Below, in pieces: positions 33,875 to 43,400 of a DNA stretch of 64,000 nucleotides. The first letter of the stretch is position 1. Each line of letters starts with the position of its first letter. The notes under the pieces were generated by a model. The model was given only the letters and a program-made list of their open reading frames with translations, ran no database searches and was not told the DNA's origin. The position numbers and the translations under genes are program-made. Source of the DNA: RBG-16-66-20 sp038040245 (GTDB lineage: Bacteria; Pseudomonadota; Gammaproteobacteria; Burkholderiales; SG8-39); assembly GCA_038040245.1 (NCBI GenBank), contig JBBPIU010000002.1:1-64000 (forward strand), read 5' to 3'.

Positions 33875-35248
33875 ATGTCCCTCCACGTCGTCATCCTCGC
33901 CGCCGGCCAAGGCAAGCGTATGCATTCCGCGCTGCCCAAGGTGCTGCACCGGATTGCCGGGCGGCCGCTGCTTGCCCATGTGATCGACGCGGCGCGCTCG
34001 CTCAAGCCCGATCGCATCTACGTTGTCTATGGACATCGCGGCGCCGAAGTCCGGGCCGCGTTCGAGGGCGCGCCCGTGGATTGGGTGGAGCAGGCGCAGC
34101 ACCTGGGCACCGGGCACGCGCTGATGCAGGCGCTGCCGAGAATTCCGCGTACTGCCACCGTGCTGGTCCTGAACGGCGACGTACCCCTGGTCCGAAGAGA
34201 GACATTGCGCAAGCTGATGCGCTCGGCCGGCAAGGGTATCGCCATTGCCACCAGCGACCTGTCGGATCCAGCCGGCTACGGCCGCGTGGTTCGCGACTCC
34301 CGCGGCCGCGTGACGCGCATCGTCGAGCACAAGGACGCGAAACCGGCGCAACGCGCGATCCGCGAATGGTATGCAGGCTTTCTCGCGGGCAACGCGTCGC
34401 GCCTCGCGGGCTGGCTGGCCAAGGTCGCAAACCGCAATGCGCAGAAGGAGTACTACCTTACCGATGTGATCGGAATTGCCTCTGCCAGCGGGGCGCCGGT
34501 GAGCGCAGTGAAGGCCATCGTTCCCCACGAAGTGGCCGGCGTGAATTCGCGCCACGAACTGGCGATCCTGGAGCGCGCCTATCAGAACGCGCAGGCGAAG
34601 AGGCTGCTCGATTCGGGGGTGGCGCTCGCCGACCTCTGGCGGCTGGATGTGCGCGGTGAGCTGGCCTGCGGCCAGGACGTCGCCATAGACGTCAACTGCG
34701 TCTTCGAGGGCCGCGTGACGCTCGGCAACCGGGTGAAGATCGGACCGAATTGCGTACTGCGGAACGTCACCGTGGCCGCGGACACGGAAGTGCATGCGTT
34801 TTCGCTGCTGGAGGACGCCGAGATCGGCGCCGGCTGCAGGATCGGCCCCTACGCGCGGCTGCGCCCGGGCGCCAAGCTGGACCAGGGCGTGCATATCGGC
34901 AACTTCGTCGAAGTGAAGGCGAGCCGGATCGGCGCCGGATCCAAGGCAAACCATCTCGCCTACATTGGCGATGCCGAGGTCGGCGCGCGCGTCAACATCG
35001 GCGCCGGTACCATCACCTGCAACTACGACGGCGCCAGCAAACACCGCACCGTGATCGAGGACGACTGCTTCATCGGCTCGGACGCGACGTTGGTCGCGCC
35101 GGTGCGGATTGCAAAGGGTTCCTACATTGGTGCGGGCTCGACCATCAGCAAGGATACGCCGCCGGGGCAGCTGACCTTGGCGCGCGCGAAGCAGGTGTCG
35201 CTGCCGCGCTGGACCCCGCCGCGGAAGAAAGCGGCCCGGGCGAAGTAG
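33875..35248 (+). CDS. glmU: Bifunctional N-acetylglucosamine-1-phosphate uridyltransferase / glucosamine-1-phosphate acetyltransferase
   Basis: GlmU makes UDP-GlcNAc, precursor of peptidoglycan and LPS, in two steps. The 457-residue protein has the uridyltransferase domain with LAAGQGKRMHSALPKVLH and LNGDVPL (residues 1-228), a linker, then a left-handed beta-helix with hexapeptide repeats (GNRVKIGPNCVLRNVTV) and acetyltransferase residues (NFVEVKASRIG, YDGASKHRT). Length is standard. glmS begins three bases after its stop. Confidence 0.96.
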   Translation: MSLHVVILAAGQGKRMHSALPKVLHRIAGRPLLAHVIDAARSLKPDRIYVVYGHRGAEVRAAFEGAPVDWVEQAQHLGTGHALMQALPRIPRTATVLVLNGDVPLVRRETLRKLMRSAGKGIAIATSDLSDPAGYGRVVRDSRGRVTRIVEHKDAKPAQRAIREWYAGFLAGNASRLAGWLAKVANRNAQKEYYLTDVIGIASASGAPVSAVKAIVPHEVAGVNSRHELAILERAYQNAQAKRLLDSGVALADLWRLDVRGELACGQDVAIDVNCVFEGRVTLGNRVKIGPNCVLRNVTVAADTEVHAFSLLEDAEIGAGCRIGPYARLRPGAKLDQGVHIGNFVEVKASRIGAGSKANHLAYIGDAEVGARVNIGAGTITCNYDGASKHRTVIEDDCFIGSDATLVAPVRIAKGSYIGAGSTISKDTPPGQLTLARAKQVSLPRWTPPRKKAARAK

Positions 35249-35251
35249 CCT

Positions 35252-37069
35252 ATGTGCGGAATCGTAGGCGCGGCAGCCACGCGCAACATCGTCCCGATCC
35301 TGATCGAAGGCCTGAAGCGCCTCGAATACCGCGGCTACGATTCCTGCGGCGTGGCGGTGCTCGGGAACGATCGCCTGGAGCGGCTTAGAAGCGTTGCTCG
35401 TGTTTCGGATCTTTCATCTCAAATAGAAAAAAAACATCTTGCGGCGGAGACCGGCATCGCGCATACGCGCTGGGCGACGCATGGCGCGCCCGTGACTCAC
35501 AACGCCCATCCGATTTTCTCGCGTGATGAGATCGCGCTGGTGCACAACGGCATCATCGAGAACTACGAAGAGCTGCGCATCGAGCTCAAAGCGAAGGGTT
35601 ATGCCTTCGAGACCCAGACCGATACGGAGGTGATCGCGCACCTGGTGCACAGCCTGTACAAGGGGGGGCTTCTCGACGCGGTGCGCCGCGCGGTCAAGCG
35701 GCTCACCGGCGCCTACGCGATCGCCGTGGTCTCGAAGCACGAACCGCACCGCGTGGTCGGGGCGCGCGTGGGCAGCCCGCTCGTCATTGGCGTGGGCGCG
35801 AACGAGAATTTCCTCGCCTCGGACGCGCTCGCGCTCGCCGGGACCACCGACCGCATCGCTTATCTCGAAGAGGGTGACGTCGCAGAGATCGGTCTCGCGG
35901 GCTTTCACGTGCTCGATGCTGGCGGTCGCGAGGTGCGGCGGCCGGTCAAGACCGTCCAGACGACCGGCACGGCTGCGGAACTCGGGCCGTACCGCCACTT
36001 CATGCAAAAGGAGATCTTCGAGCAACCGCGCGCTGTCGCCGACACGTTGGAGGGAATCGAAAGAATTTCCCCGGCCCTGTTTCAGGATCCCAAAGGCAAG
36101 GTTCTGGGCGACATTGACTCGGTGCTGATCCTTGCCTGCGGTACCAGCTACTACTCCGGACTGGTGGCGAAGGTCTGGATCGAGTCGCTGGCGCGGCTTG
36201 CGGTCCAGGTCGAGGTCGCGAGCGAGTACCGCTACCGCGACAGCGTGCCGGATCCGGAGACGCTGGTGGTGGTGGTCTCGCAGTCGGGCGAGACCGCGGA
36301 TACGCTCGCCGCGCTCAAGCACGCACGCTCGCTCGGGCAGAAGAAAACGCTTGCGATCTGCAACGTCGCCTCGAGCGCGATGATGCGCGAAACGCGGCTC
36401 AAGTTCCTCACCCACGCCGGGGTCGAGATCGGGGTCGCCTCCACCAAGGCCTTCACGACCCAGCTGGTCGCGCTTTTCCTTCTGGCGTTGACCCTGGCAA
36501 AGCTCGGAAAGAAACTTTCAAGAAAAGAAGAACAGAAGCACTTGCACAGCCTCAGGCACCTGCCAAAGGCAATAGCGGCCGCGCTCGCGCTCGAACCGCA
36601 ACTGATCGCCTGGGCTGGCCGGTTCGCGAACAAGGAGCACGCGCTGTTCCTTGGCCGCGGGCTGCACTATCCGATTGCGCTCGAGGGCGCGTTGAAGTTG
36701 AAGGAGATCTCCTACATCCATGCAGAGGCCTATCCGGCGGGGGAGCTGAAGCACGGGCCGCTTGCGCTTGTCACTTCCGCAATGCCGGTGGTCACCGTGG
36801 CGCCGAACGACGCGCTGCTCGAGAAGCTGAAATCGAACATGCAGGAGGTGCGGGCGCGGGGCGGCGAGCTGTATGTGCTCGCCGACGCTGATACGCGCAT
36901 CGCCGCTTCGGAAGGCGTGAACGTGGTCCGTCTGCCGGAACACTACGGACTGCTCTCGCCGATCCTGCACGTGGTGCCGCTGCAGCTGCTGGCGTATCAC
37001 ACCGCGCTTGCGCGCGGCAGCGACGTCGACAAGCCGCGCAATCTCGCCAAGTCCGTCACCGTAGAGTGA
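35252..37069 (+). CDS. glmS: Glutamine-fructose-6-phosphate aminotransferase (isomerizing)
   Basis: GlmS converts fructose-6-phosphate and glutamine to glucosamine-6-phosphate, feeding GlmU. The 605-residue protein begins MCGIVGAA; Cys2 becomes the N-terminal nucleophile. The glutaminase domain (1-240) has YRGYDSCGV and HTRWATHGAP; two SIS domains follow (CGTSYYSGLVAK, SQSGETADTLAAL, ASTKAFTTQ), ending in the conserved DKPRNLAKSVTVE. No GlmS ribozyme is visible upstream, since the intergenic gap is three bases. Confidence 0.96.
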   Translation: MCGIVGAAATRNIVPILIEGLKRLEYRGYDSCGVAVLGNDRLERLRSVARVSDLSSQIEKKHLAAETGIAHTRWATHGAPVTHNAHPIFSRDEIALVHNGIIENYEELRIELKAKGYAFETQTDTEVIAHLVHSLYKGGLLDAVRRAVKRLTGAYAIAVVSKHEPHRVVGARVGSPLVIGVGANENFLASDALALAGTTDRIAYLEEGDVAEIGLAGFHVLDAGGREVRRPVKTVQTTGTAAELGPYRHFMQKEIFEQPRAVADTLEGIERISPALFQDPKGKVLGDIDSVLILACGTSYYSGLVAKVWIESLARLAVQVEVASEYRYRDSVPDPETLVVVVSQSGETADTLAALKHARSLGQKKTLAICNVASSAMMRETRLKFLTHAGVEIGVASTKAFTTQLVALFLLALTLAKLGKKLSRKEEQKHLHSLRHLPKAIAAALALEPQLIAWAGRFANKEHALFLGRGLHYPIALEGALKLKEISYIHAEAYPAGELKHGPLALVTSAMPVVTVAPNDALLEKLKSNMQEVRARGGELYVLADADTRIAASEGVNVVRLPEHYGLLSPILHVVPLQLLAYHTALARGSDVDKPRNLAKSVTVE

Positions 37070-38640
37070 CCGCCGGCCTCATCGCTGACGTCGTCATTGT
37101 CGGCGCCGGCCATAACGGTCTGGTCTGCGCCTGCTACCTGGCCAAGGCGGGACTGAAGGTGAAGGTGCTGGAGCGCCGCAGCGTAGTCGGCGGCGCCGCG
37201 GTCACCGAGGAATTCCATCCTGGTTTCCGCAATTCGGCCGCCGCCTACACGGTGAGCCTGCTGCAGCCGAAGGTGATCCGGGAGTTGCGCCTCGCGGAAC
37301 ACGGACTGCGCATTGTCGAGCGGCCGTTCTCGAACTTCCTCCCCATGGAGGGTGGGTATCTCAAGGTGGGCGGCGGCCTGGAAGCGACCCAGCGCGAAGT
37401 GGCGAAATACTCGGCGCGCGACGCCGGGCAGCTGGCCGACTACTACCAGACCGTCGAAACGGTCGCCGACGTGTTGCGCGCGACCGTGCTCGAGACGCCG
37501 CCGAATGTCGGAGGCGGGATGGTGGATTTTTTTCGAGCATTGAAATTCGGGGGAAAACTCAGAAAACTCGATATCGAATCGCAGCGCGACCTGCTGGAGC
37601 TTTTTACCCGCAGCGCAGCCGAGCTGCTGGGGCGCTGGTTCGAGTCCGATCCGATCAAGGCGGTGTTCGGTTTCGATGCCGTGGTCGGCAACTACGCCAG
37701 CCCGTTCCATCCCGGCACCGCCTACGTTTTGCTGCACCACTGTTTCGGCGAGGTCAACGGCAAGCGCGGCATATGGGGCCACGCGATCGGCGGCATGGGC
37801 GCGATCAGCGAGGCGCTGGCTGCCGAAGCCCGGCGGCTGGGCGTTGAGATCACCTGTGAGGCGCCGGTTGCCCGCGTGCGAAAGAACACAGTGGTACTCG
37901 AGGACGGCAAGGAAGTCGCGGCCAGGGCGATCGTGGCCAACGTCAACCCGAAGCTGCTCTATCTGAAGCTGATGGAGAAAAGCGATCTTCCCGCTGAATT
38001 CATTGCCCGTATGGAGCGCTACAAGTGCGGCTCGGCCACTTTTCGCATGAACGTCGCGCTGTCGGCGTTGCCGCGCTTCGCCTGCCTCCCGGAGCCCGGG
38101 CCGCATCACGCGAGCGGCATCATCCTTGCCCCGTCGCTCGGCTACATGGACCGCGCTTACCTGGATGCGCGCGCCGGCGGAATCGCCGCGAAGCCGATCG
38201 TCGAAATGGTCATTCCGAGCACGCTGGACGACTCGCTCGCGCCCAAAGGTGCGCATGTGGCGAGCCTGTTCTGCCAGCACTTCGCGCCGGACGCGGACTG
38301 GGCTGCGCGAAAGAGCGAGGCCATCGAGCGCATCTTCGACGTGGTCGAGTCGCATGCGCCGGGTTTCCGGCTGAGCGTGATCGCGTACACGGCGCTTTCG
38401 CCGGCCGATCTGGAGCGCGACTTCGGCCTCGTCGGCGGCGACATCTTCCACGGCGCCCTGTCGCTCGATCAGCTCTGGTCGGCGCGGCCGCTGCTTGGCT
38501 ATGCCGACTACAGGGGGCCGGTGAAGGGGCTTTACCTCTGCGGCGCGGGCGCCCATCCCGGCGGCGGCGTCACGGGCGCGCCCGGCCACAACTGCGCGCG
38601 CGAGGTGCTGCGCGATTTCGGCCGGCGCATGCCGGCCTAA
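37066..38640 (+). CDS. Phytoene-desaturase-like FAD-dependent oxidoreductase
   Basis: A 524-residue flavoprotein with the Rossmann FAD motif VVIVGAGHNGLVCACYLAKA (residues about 6-25) followed by LERRSVVGGAAVTEE, and a C-terminal FAD motif GLYLCGAGAHPGGGVTGAPG. It belongs to the phytoene desaturase/amine oxidase superfamily, close to the PYROXD2 group; many such bacterial proteins are not carotenoid enzymes and no crt genes are near. The start GTG 37066 overlaps the glmS stop (GTGA). Substrate unknown. Confidence 0.82.
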   Translation: MTAGLIADVVIVGAGHNGLVCACYLAKAGLKVKVLERRSVVGGAAVTEEFHPGFRNSAAAYTVSLLQPKVIRELRLAEHGLRIVERPFSNFLPMEGGYLKVGGGLEATQREVAKYSARDAGQLADYYQTVETVADVLRATVLETPPNVGGGMVDFFRALKFGGKLRKLDIESQRDLLELFTRSAAELLGRWFESDPIKAVFGFDAVVGNYASPFHPGTAYVLLHHCFGEVNGKRGIWGHAIGGMGAISEALAAEARRLGVEITCEAPVARVRKNTVVLEDGKEVAARAIVANVNPKLLYLKLMEKSDLPAEFIARMERYKCGSATFRMNVALSALPRFACLPEPGPHHASGIILAPSLGYMDRAYLDARAGGIAAKPIVEMVIPSTLDDSLAPKGAHVASLFCQHFAPDADWAARKSEAIERIFDVVESHAPGFRLSVIAYTALSPADLERDFGLVGGDIFHGALSLDQLWSARPLLGYADYRGPVKGLYLCGAGAHPGGGVTGAPGHNCAREVLRDFGRRMPA

Positions 38641-38664
38641 GAAGGCGGTCAAAAGCGGGCCGGC

Positions 38665-38695
38665 TTGACCTTCCCATGATAGGAGGGTCCAATCT
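38665..38695 (+). promoter_or_regulatory. CueR-type MerR-family promoter of copA
   Basis: -35 TTGACC (38665-38670), 19-bp spacer, -10 CAATCT (38690-38695). The overlong spacer holds the dyad ACCTTCC-n7-GGAGGGT (38668-38674, 38682-38688, one mismatch), the CueR consensus. Only nine bases separate the -10 from the copA ATG. Confidence 0.85.
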
Positions 38696-38704
38696 GCGAG
38701 CACC

Positions 38705-41029
38705 ATGAAACAGATGAGCATCGATCCGGTTTGCGGGATGCAGGTCGACCCGACGTCAGCCTATTCGCTCGAACACAAGGGCGTGCGCTACGCCTTCTGC
38801 TGCGACGGCTGCCTGAACGCTTTCAAGGCCGACCCGAAGCGCTACGTCGCCAAACCGGCCGCCTGTTGTGGCGGACACGGCCACGCGCATGCGCCATCGG
38901 TTGCTCCGCCTGGCGTCCCGGGCGCGCGTTACACCTGCCCGATGCATCCGGAGGTGCTGCGCGATGGGCCCGGCGACTGCCCGGTCTGCGGCATGGCGCT
39001 GGTGCCAGTCGCCGGTACCGGGGCGTCCGACGACACCCAACTACGCGACCTGGCGCGGCGATTGTGGATCGGAGTCGCGTTGTCCGCGCCGCTGTTTCTG
39101 CTCGCGATGGCGCCGATGGTCGGTATCCACGAACTCTTCGGCCTGCAACCACGGCCACGCGGCTGGATCGAGTTCGTGCTGGGCACGCCGGTCGTGCTTT
39201 GGGTCGGCTGGCCGATCTTGCGCAAATTCTGGCTGTCGCTCACCCATCGCGCGCTCAACATGTACACGCTGATCGGGCTGGGGGTGGGGCTCGCCTATCT
39301 GTTCAGTCTCGCCGCGGTGTTTTTTCCGAACCTGTTCCCGAAGGAGTTTCGCGAGCACGACGGAGCGGTGGGCACGTATTTCGAGGCAGCGGCGGTGATC
39401 GTGACCCTGGTGATACTTGGCGACTTTCTGCAGTTGCGAGCGATGGGCCAGACCAGCCAGGCAATCCAGCAATTGCTTAAGCTCGCGCCGAACCTCGCCT
39501 GGCGCCTGCATGATGACGGCGCCGAGGAACAGGTGCCGCTGGAGAGCGTAGCTGTTGGCAACCGGCTGCGTGTGAAGCCGGGCGAGAAGGTGCCGGTGGA
39601 TGGCACGGTACTCGAGGGCACGAGCAGGGTGGACGAATCCATGATGACCGGCGAGCCCGTGCCGGTCGCCAAGGCCGCGGGCGGCAAAGTCGTGGGCGCA
39701 ACCGTGAACGGCAACGGCTCGTTGGTTATCCGCGCCGAGCGCGTGGGCGCGGACACGCTGCTGGCACGTATCGTTCACATGGTGGGAGAGGCGCAGCGCA
39801 CGCGCGCGCCGATCCAGAAGCTCGCCGATGTCATTGCGGCGTACTTTGTCCAGATCGTCGTGGTCATCGCCATCGTGACGGCGCTCGTGTGGTGGTTTTT
39901 CGGTCCGGAGCCGCGGTTCGCGTACGCGTTCCTGAACGCCGTCGCTGTGCTGATCATTGCCTGCCCCTGTGCCGTCGGACTCGCTACGCCGATCTCGATG
40001 ACCGTCGCGATGGGGCAGGGCGCGCGCGCGGGGATCCTGTTCCGCAACGCCGAGGCGATCGAGCGCATGCGTGATATCGACACGGTCGTAGTGGACAAGA
40101 CCGGCACGCTGACCCTCGGGCATCCCGCGCTGACCGATTTTGTCGTCGAGGGAATTCCAGAAGCCGAAGCGCTGGCGCTCGTCGCAGGCGTGGAACAGCT
40201 CTCGGAGCATCCGATAGCGCGTGCGATCGTCGAAGGCGCAAAGGCGCGCGATCTTACGCCACGGACTGCCGGGGCATTCGAAGCAGTAAACGGCCTCGGC
40301 GTGCAAGCCGACATGGATGGCAAGCGCGTGCTGGTAGGCAGCCGTAACTTTCTCGCGCAGCATGATGTCGATACGCAGCGTTGGGAAGCGCGCGCCGAAG
40401 CTTGGCGTTCGCAAGCCAAGACGGTGGTGTTCTTCGCGGTGGACGGTGTGGCCGTTGGAATCGCCGCGGTGGCCGATCCGATCAAGGAAAGCACTCCGGA
40501 GGCAATCGCAGCACTCAAACGAACGGGCGTGCGCATCGTGATGCTCACCGGCGACTCCCACAGCACTGCCAAAGCCGTTGCCCGCCAACTCGGCCTTGAC
40601 GAGGCGCTCTCCGAAGTGTTGCCCGAGGACAAGGCCGGTCACGTAAAGCGCCTCCAAGCCGAAGGGCGCAAGGTGGCGATGGCGGGTGACGGCATCAACG
40701 ATGCGCCGGCTCTGGCGCAGGCCGATGTCGGCATCGCAATGGGCACAGGCACCGACGTGGCGATGGAAAGCGCGGGAGTGACGCTGGTCAAGGGCGACTT
40801 GCGCGGCATCGCGCGCGCCGCCGCGCTGTCGCGCGCCACGATGCGCAACATCCGCCAGAACCTCGCCTTTGCATTCGGCTACAACGCGCTCGGCATTCCG
40901 CTGGCCGCCGGCGTGCTCTACCCCGCTTTCGGCCTGCTGCTCTCGCCGATCTTCGCCGGCGCCGCCATGGCGCTGAGCTCCGTGTCCGTGATCACGAACG
41001 CGTTGCGGCTCAATCGCGTAAAGTTGTGA
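38705..41029 (+). CDS. copA: Copper-exporting P1B-type ATPase
   Basis: The 774-residue pump exports Cu(I) from cytosol to periplasm. It lacks the usual GMxCxxC domain; instead the N-terminus has a YHS domain (DPVCGMQV, CCDGCLNAF, about 5-52), a His/Cys-rich linker and a heavy-metal-binding segment (YTCPMHPEVLRDGPGDCPVC, near 77-97). The metal site C420-P-C422, phosphorylated D464 in DKTGTL, TGD in MLTGDSHST and GDGINDAPAL follow. The ATG has no Shine-Dalgarno, in keeping with the very short leader. The CueR-like gene follows with a start at or just beyond the stop, forming an operon. Confidence 0.95.
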   Translation: MKQMSIDPVCGMQVDPTSAYSLEHKGVRYAFCCDGCLNAFKADPKRYVAKPAACCGGHGHAHAPSVAPPGVPGARYTCPMHPEVLRDGPGDCPVCGMALVPVAGTGASDDTQLRDLARRLWIGVALSAPLFLLAMAPMVGIHELFGLQPRPRGWIEFVLGTPVVLWVGWPILRKFWLSLTHRALNMYTLIGLGVGLAYLFSLAAVFFPNLFPKEFREHDGAVGTYFEAAAVIVTLVILGDFLQLRAMGQTSQAIQQLLKLAPNLAWRLHDDGAEEQVPLESVAVGNRLRVKPGEKVPVDGTVLEGTSRVDESMMTGEPVPVAKAAGGKVVGATVNGNGSLVIRAERVGADTLLARIVHMVGEAQRTRAPIQKLADVIAAYFVQIVVVIAIVTALVWWFFGPEPRFAYAFLNAVAVLIIACPCAVGLATPISMTVAMGQGARAGILFRNAEAIERMRDIDTVVVDKTGTLTLGHPALTDFVVEGIPEAEALALVAGVEQLSEHPIARAIVEGAKARDLTPRTAGAFEAVNGLGVQADMDGKRVLVGSRNFLAQHDVDTQRWEARAEAWRSQAKTVVFFAVDGVAVGIAAVADPIKESTPEAIAALKRTGVRIVMLTGDSHSTAKAVARQLGLDEALSEVLPEDKAGHVKRLQAEGRKVAMAGDGINDAPALAQADVGIAMGTGTDVAMESAGVTLVKGDLRGIARAAALSRATMRNIRQNLAFAFGYNALGIPLAAGVLYPAFGLLLSPIFAGAAMALSSVSVITNALRLNRVKL

Positions 41030-41031
41030 CC

Positions 41032-41523
41032 ATGGGTAAGCGTGAACTATCGCTTGAGCATGCAGATGCCCTGGGCCAGGGGCTGCTCGACATCGGGCGG
41101 GCGTCGAAGGCGAGCGGCGTCTCGGTCAAGATGATCCGGCACTACGAGGCGATCGGATTGCTGACGAAAGTCGGTCGCACCCATGCCAATTACCGCGTCT
41201 ACACCGACAAAGATGTGCATACGCTGCGCTTCATCAAGCGGGCTCGCACACTCGGTTTCTCGATGGATGACATCCGCCAGCTGCTGGCGCTGTGGCAGAA
41301 CCGGTCGCGCCCGAGCGCATCGGTGAAGAAGATCGCGGGCGGCCACATGCAGGTCCTGAAGCGCCGGATCCTTGAAATGCAGTCGATGGTGGCGACCCTC
41401 GAGCACCTGACCCACAACTGCCACGGCGACAGCCGGCCGGACTGCCCGATCCTGGAAGACCTGGCGGGCGATGGTCACGGGAACTCCGGTGGCACGGCGC
41501 GGTCTGGTCATTTACCCCTGTGA
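41032..41523 (+). CDS. cueR: CueR-type copper-responsive MerR regulator
   Basis: A 163-residue dimeric activator of the copA promoter. The HTH (LDIGRASKASGVSVKMIRHY) begins near residue 19, so there are about 18 extra N-terminal residues. The metal loop has C130 and C138 (CHGDSRPDCPI), with the CueR spacing, and no cysteine at the MerR dimer-interface position, so a Cu(I)/Ag(I)/Au(I) sensor. Start either ATG 41032 or GTG 41026, which overlaps the copA stop. The tail after 145 is unrelated to E. coli CueR. Confidence 0.9.
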   Translation: MGKRELSLEHADALGQGLLDIGRASKASGVSVKMIRHYEAIGLLTKVGRTHANYRVYTDKDVHTLRFIKRARTLGFSMDDIRQLLALWQNRSRPSASVKKIAGGHMQVLKRRILEMQSMVATLEHLTHNCHGDSRPDCPILEDLAGDGHGNSGGTARSGHLPL

Positions 41524-41536
41524 TACGATTCCTCGA

Positions 41537-41890
41537 ATGAGCCGCTTCGCCAAGGCCGTATTGATCCTGATGCTGGCAGCGATCCCGCTGCGCGGCATGG
41601 CGGGAGTCATTTCGGCGTTCTGCGAACCGCAGCACCACGGCGCCGGGCAGATGACGCACGCCGAATGTGACGGCTGCGAGCACGATGCAACGCGTCACGA
41701 AGAGCCAGGCGACGACTCCAATGCCAAGTGCGGCCATTGCTCGGCATGTTCTGTCAGCGCGCCTCTGGTGTCCGAATCCGCACGCGGAATTTCGTATGCA
41801 GGCTCGGATACGTTGCCGATCCTGTTTCTTGACCGTGGTCTCCCTGCCCGCTTTCCCGAGCGGCTCGAACGGCCTCCTCTCGCTCTTTGA
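41537..41890 (+). CDS. Cys/His-rich periplasmic protein of a copper locus
   Basis: A 117-residue protein starting MSRFAKAVLILMLAAIPLRG, a signal peptide or anchor. The middle holds paired cysteines and histidines (CEPQHHGAG, HAECDGCEHDATRH, KCGHCSACS), apt for binding soft metals. Similar small proteins (DUF2946-like) occur in cop clusters. It begins 13 bases after cueR. Role in copper sequestration is inference. Confidence 0.6.
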   Translation: MSRFAKAVLILMLAAIPLRGMAGVISAFCEPQHHGAGQMTHAECDGCEHDATRHEEPGDDSNAKCGHCSACSVSAPLVSESARGISYAGSDTLPILFLDRGLPARFPERLERPPLAL

Positions 41891-41976
41891 TTTCCTGACA
41901 GCTTTGCGGCGCCGCTGAAGAAGGCGCCGCGTGCGCATGCGCGCAATCGCGTGCGCCTGTTGGAGTCGAGAGAGCC

Positions 41977-43386
41977 ATGCAAAGAACCAGTCTTGCTGTC
42001 CTGTTCGCGCTTGCCGCCGGAGGCTGCGTGAGCTTTGCCCCCGACGGCGGCTTCGGCACGGTCGGCGATGCGGTGAAATCGCGCACCGGGCGCGAAGCGG
42101 TCTGGGTGCGCTCGGAGAAGGACGCCGACTCCGTGCGCGCCCGGGCGAAGGAACTGCTTGCGCAGCCGCTGACCGCCGAGAGCGCGGTGCAGATCGCCTT
42201 GCTCAACAATCCGGGCCTGCAGGCGAGCTACGCCGAAATGGGTATCGCCGAGGCCGACCTGGTCCAGGCCAGTCGCTGGAGCGGGCCGACGTTTTCGTTC
42301 GCTCGCTTGCGCCGCGGGAACGAGACTGAGTTCGAGCGCAGCGTCTTCTTCAATATTCTCGGCCTGATCAACATACCGCTTTCCACGAAAGTCGAGCGCA
42401 AGCGCTTCGAATCCGCCCAGGCGCGCGCCGCAGGCGACGCGCTCAAGCTTGCGCTCGAGACCCGCAAGGCATTCTTTTCCGCGGTCGCAGCCGAAGAGGG
42501 GGTGCGCTACATGGAACAGGTGAAGCTCGCCGCCGAGGCGAGCGCGGACCTGGCGCGCCGCATGGCAGCGGCCGGCAACTGGCCGAAGCTCAATCAGGCC
42601 CGCGAGCAGGTCTTCTATGCGGAAGCCACCGCGCAGCTCGCCCGGGTGACGCAGGCCCGAGTATCAGCGCGCGAACGGCTTACGCGCCTGATGGGACTGT
42701 GGGGCGACGACCTGCGCTTCGCCTTGCCGGAGCGCCTGCCCGACTTGCCGAAGGTCGCGCGCGAGGCGGGAGACCTGGAAACGCAGGCGCTGGCGCAGCG
42801 GCTGGATGTGCAGGCCGCGCGCCGGGAAACCGAAGCGCTCGGCGAATCGATGGGACTCACCAAGGTCTCCCGCTTCGTCGATTTGCTCCAGTTCGGTCTG
42901 CACCACAACACCGAATCACCGAGGCCGCCGCAGCGGGGCTGGGAGATCGAACTGCGCATCCCGATCTTTGATTTCGGCGGAGCGCGCGTGGCGCGGGCGG
43001 AGACCATGTACATGCAGTCGGTCAATCGCGTCGCCGAAACTGCCATCCGGGCACGATCCGAGGTGCGGGAAACCTACTCCGCTTACCGCACCACCTTCGA
43101 TCTTGCAAAGCACTACCGCGACGAAATCGTGCCGCTCAGGAAGCGAATCTCCGAGGAAATGCTGTTGCGCTACAACGGCATGCTCGCGAGCGTGTTCGAG
43201 CTGCTTGCCGACTCCCGCGATTCGGTGATGAGCGTGAACGCCTATATCGAGGCGCTGCGCGACTTCTGGCTCGCCGAATCCGATTTGCAGGCGGCGCTGA
43301 CGTCAGGATCACCTTCGGTGATGGCGGGCTCGTCGGGCAGTTCGAAGACCATGGGCCTGCCCGCCGCTGGCGGCGCAGCGCATTGA
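41977..43386 (+). CDS. TolC-family outer membrane lipoprotein, cop locus
   Basis: A 469-residue outer-membrane efflux protein. The N-terminus MQRTSLAVLFALAAGGC gives a lipoprotein (Cys17). Two OEP repeats with long coiled coils follow (for example SAVQIALLNNPGLQASYAEM and AREQVFYAEATAQLARVTQA). It stands before a multicopper oxidase and not next to a pump, unlike the second TolC gene at 48320 that precedes cusBA. This OMF-plus-oxidase order is common in copper clusters (CopB-like position). Substrate export or a structural role are both possible. Confidence 0.85.
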   Translation: MQRTSLAVLFALAAGGCVSFAPDGGFGTVGDAVKSRTGREAVWVRSEKDADSVRARAKELLAQPLTAESAVQIALLNNPGLQASYAEMGIAEADLVQASRWSGPTFSFARLRRGNETEFERSVFFNILGLINIPLSTKVERKRFESAQARAAGDALKLALETRKAFFSAVAAEEGVRYMEQVKLAAEASADLARRMAAAGNWPKLNQAREQVFYAEATAQLARVTQARVSARERLTRLMGLWGDDLRFALPERLPDLPKVAREAGDLETQALAQRLDVQAARRETEALGESMGLTKVSRFVDLLQFGLHHNTESPRPPQRGWEIELRIPIFDFGGARVARAETMYMQSVNRVAETAIRARSEVRETYSAYRTTFDLAKHYRDEIVPLRKRISEEMLLRYNGMLASVFELLADSRDSVMSVNAYIEALRDFWLAESDLQAALTSGSPSVMAGSSGSSKTMGLPAAGGAAH

Positions 43387-43400
43387 ACGAGGAATCAGAC

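Noticed and set aside
41906..41928. Inverted repeat CGGCGCC/GGCGCCG before the lipoprotein OMF
   Set aside because: Only seven GC-only base pairs in a GC-rich gap, no T-tract and no known operator pattern.
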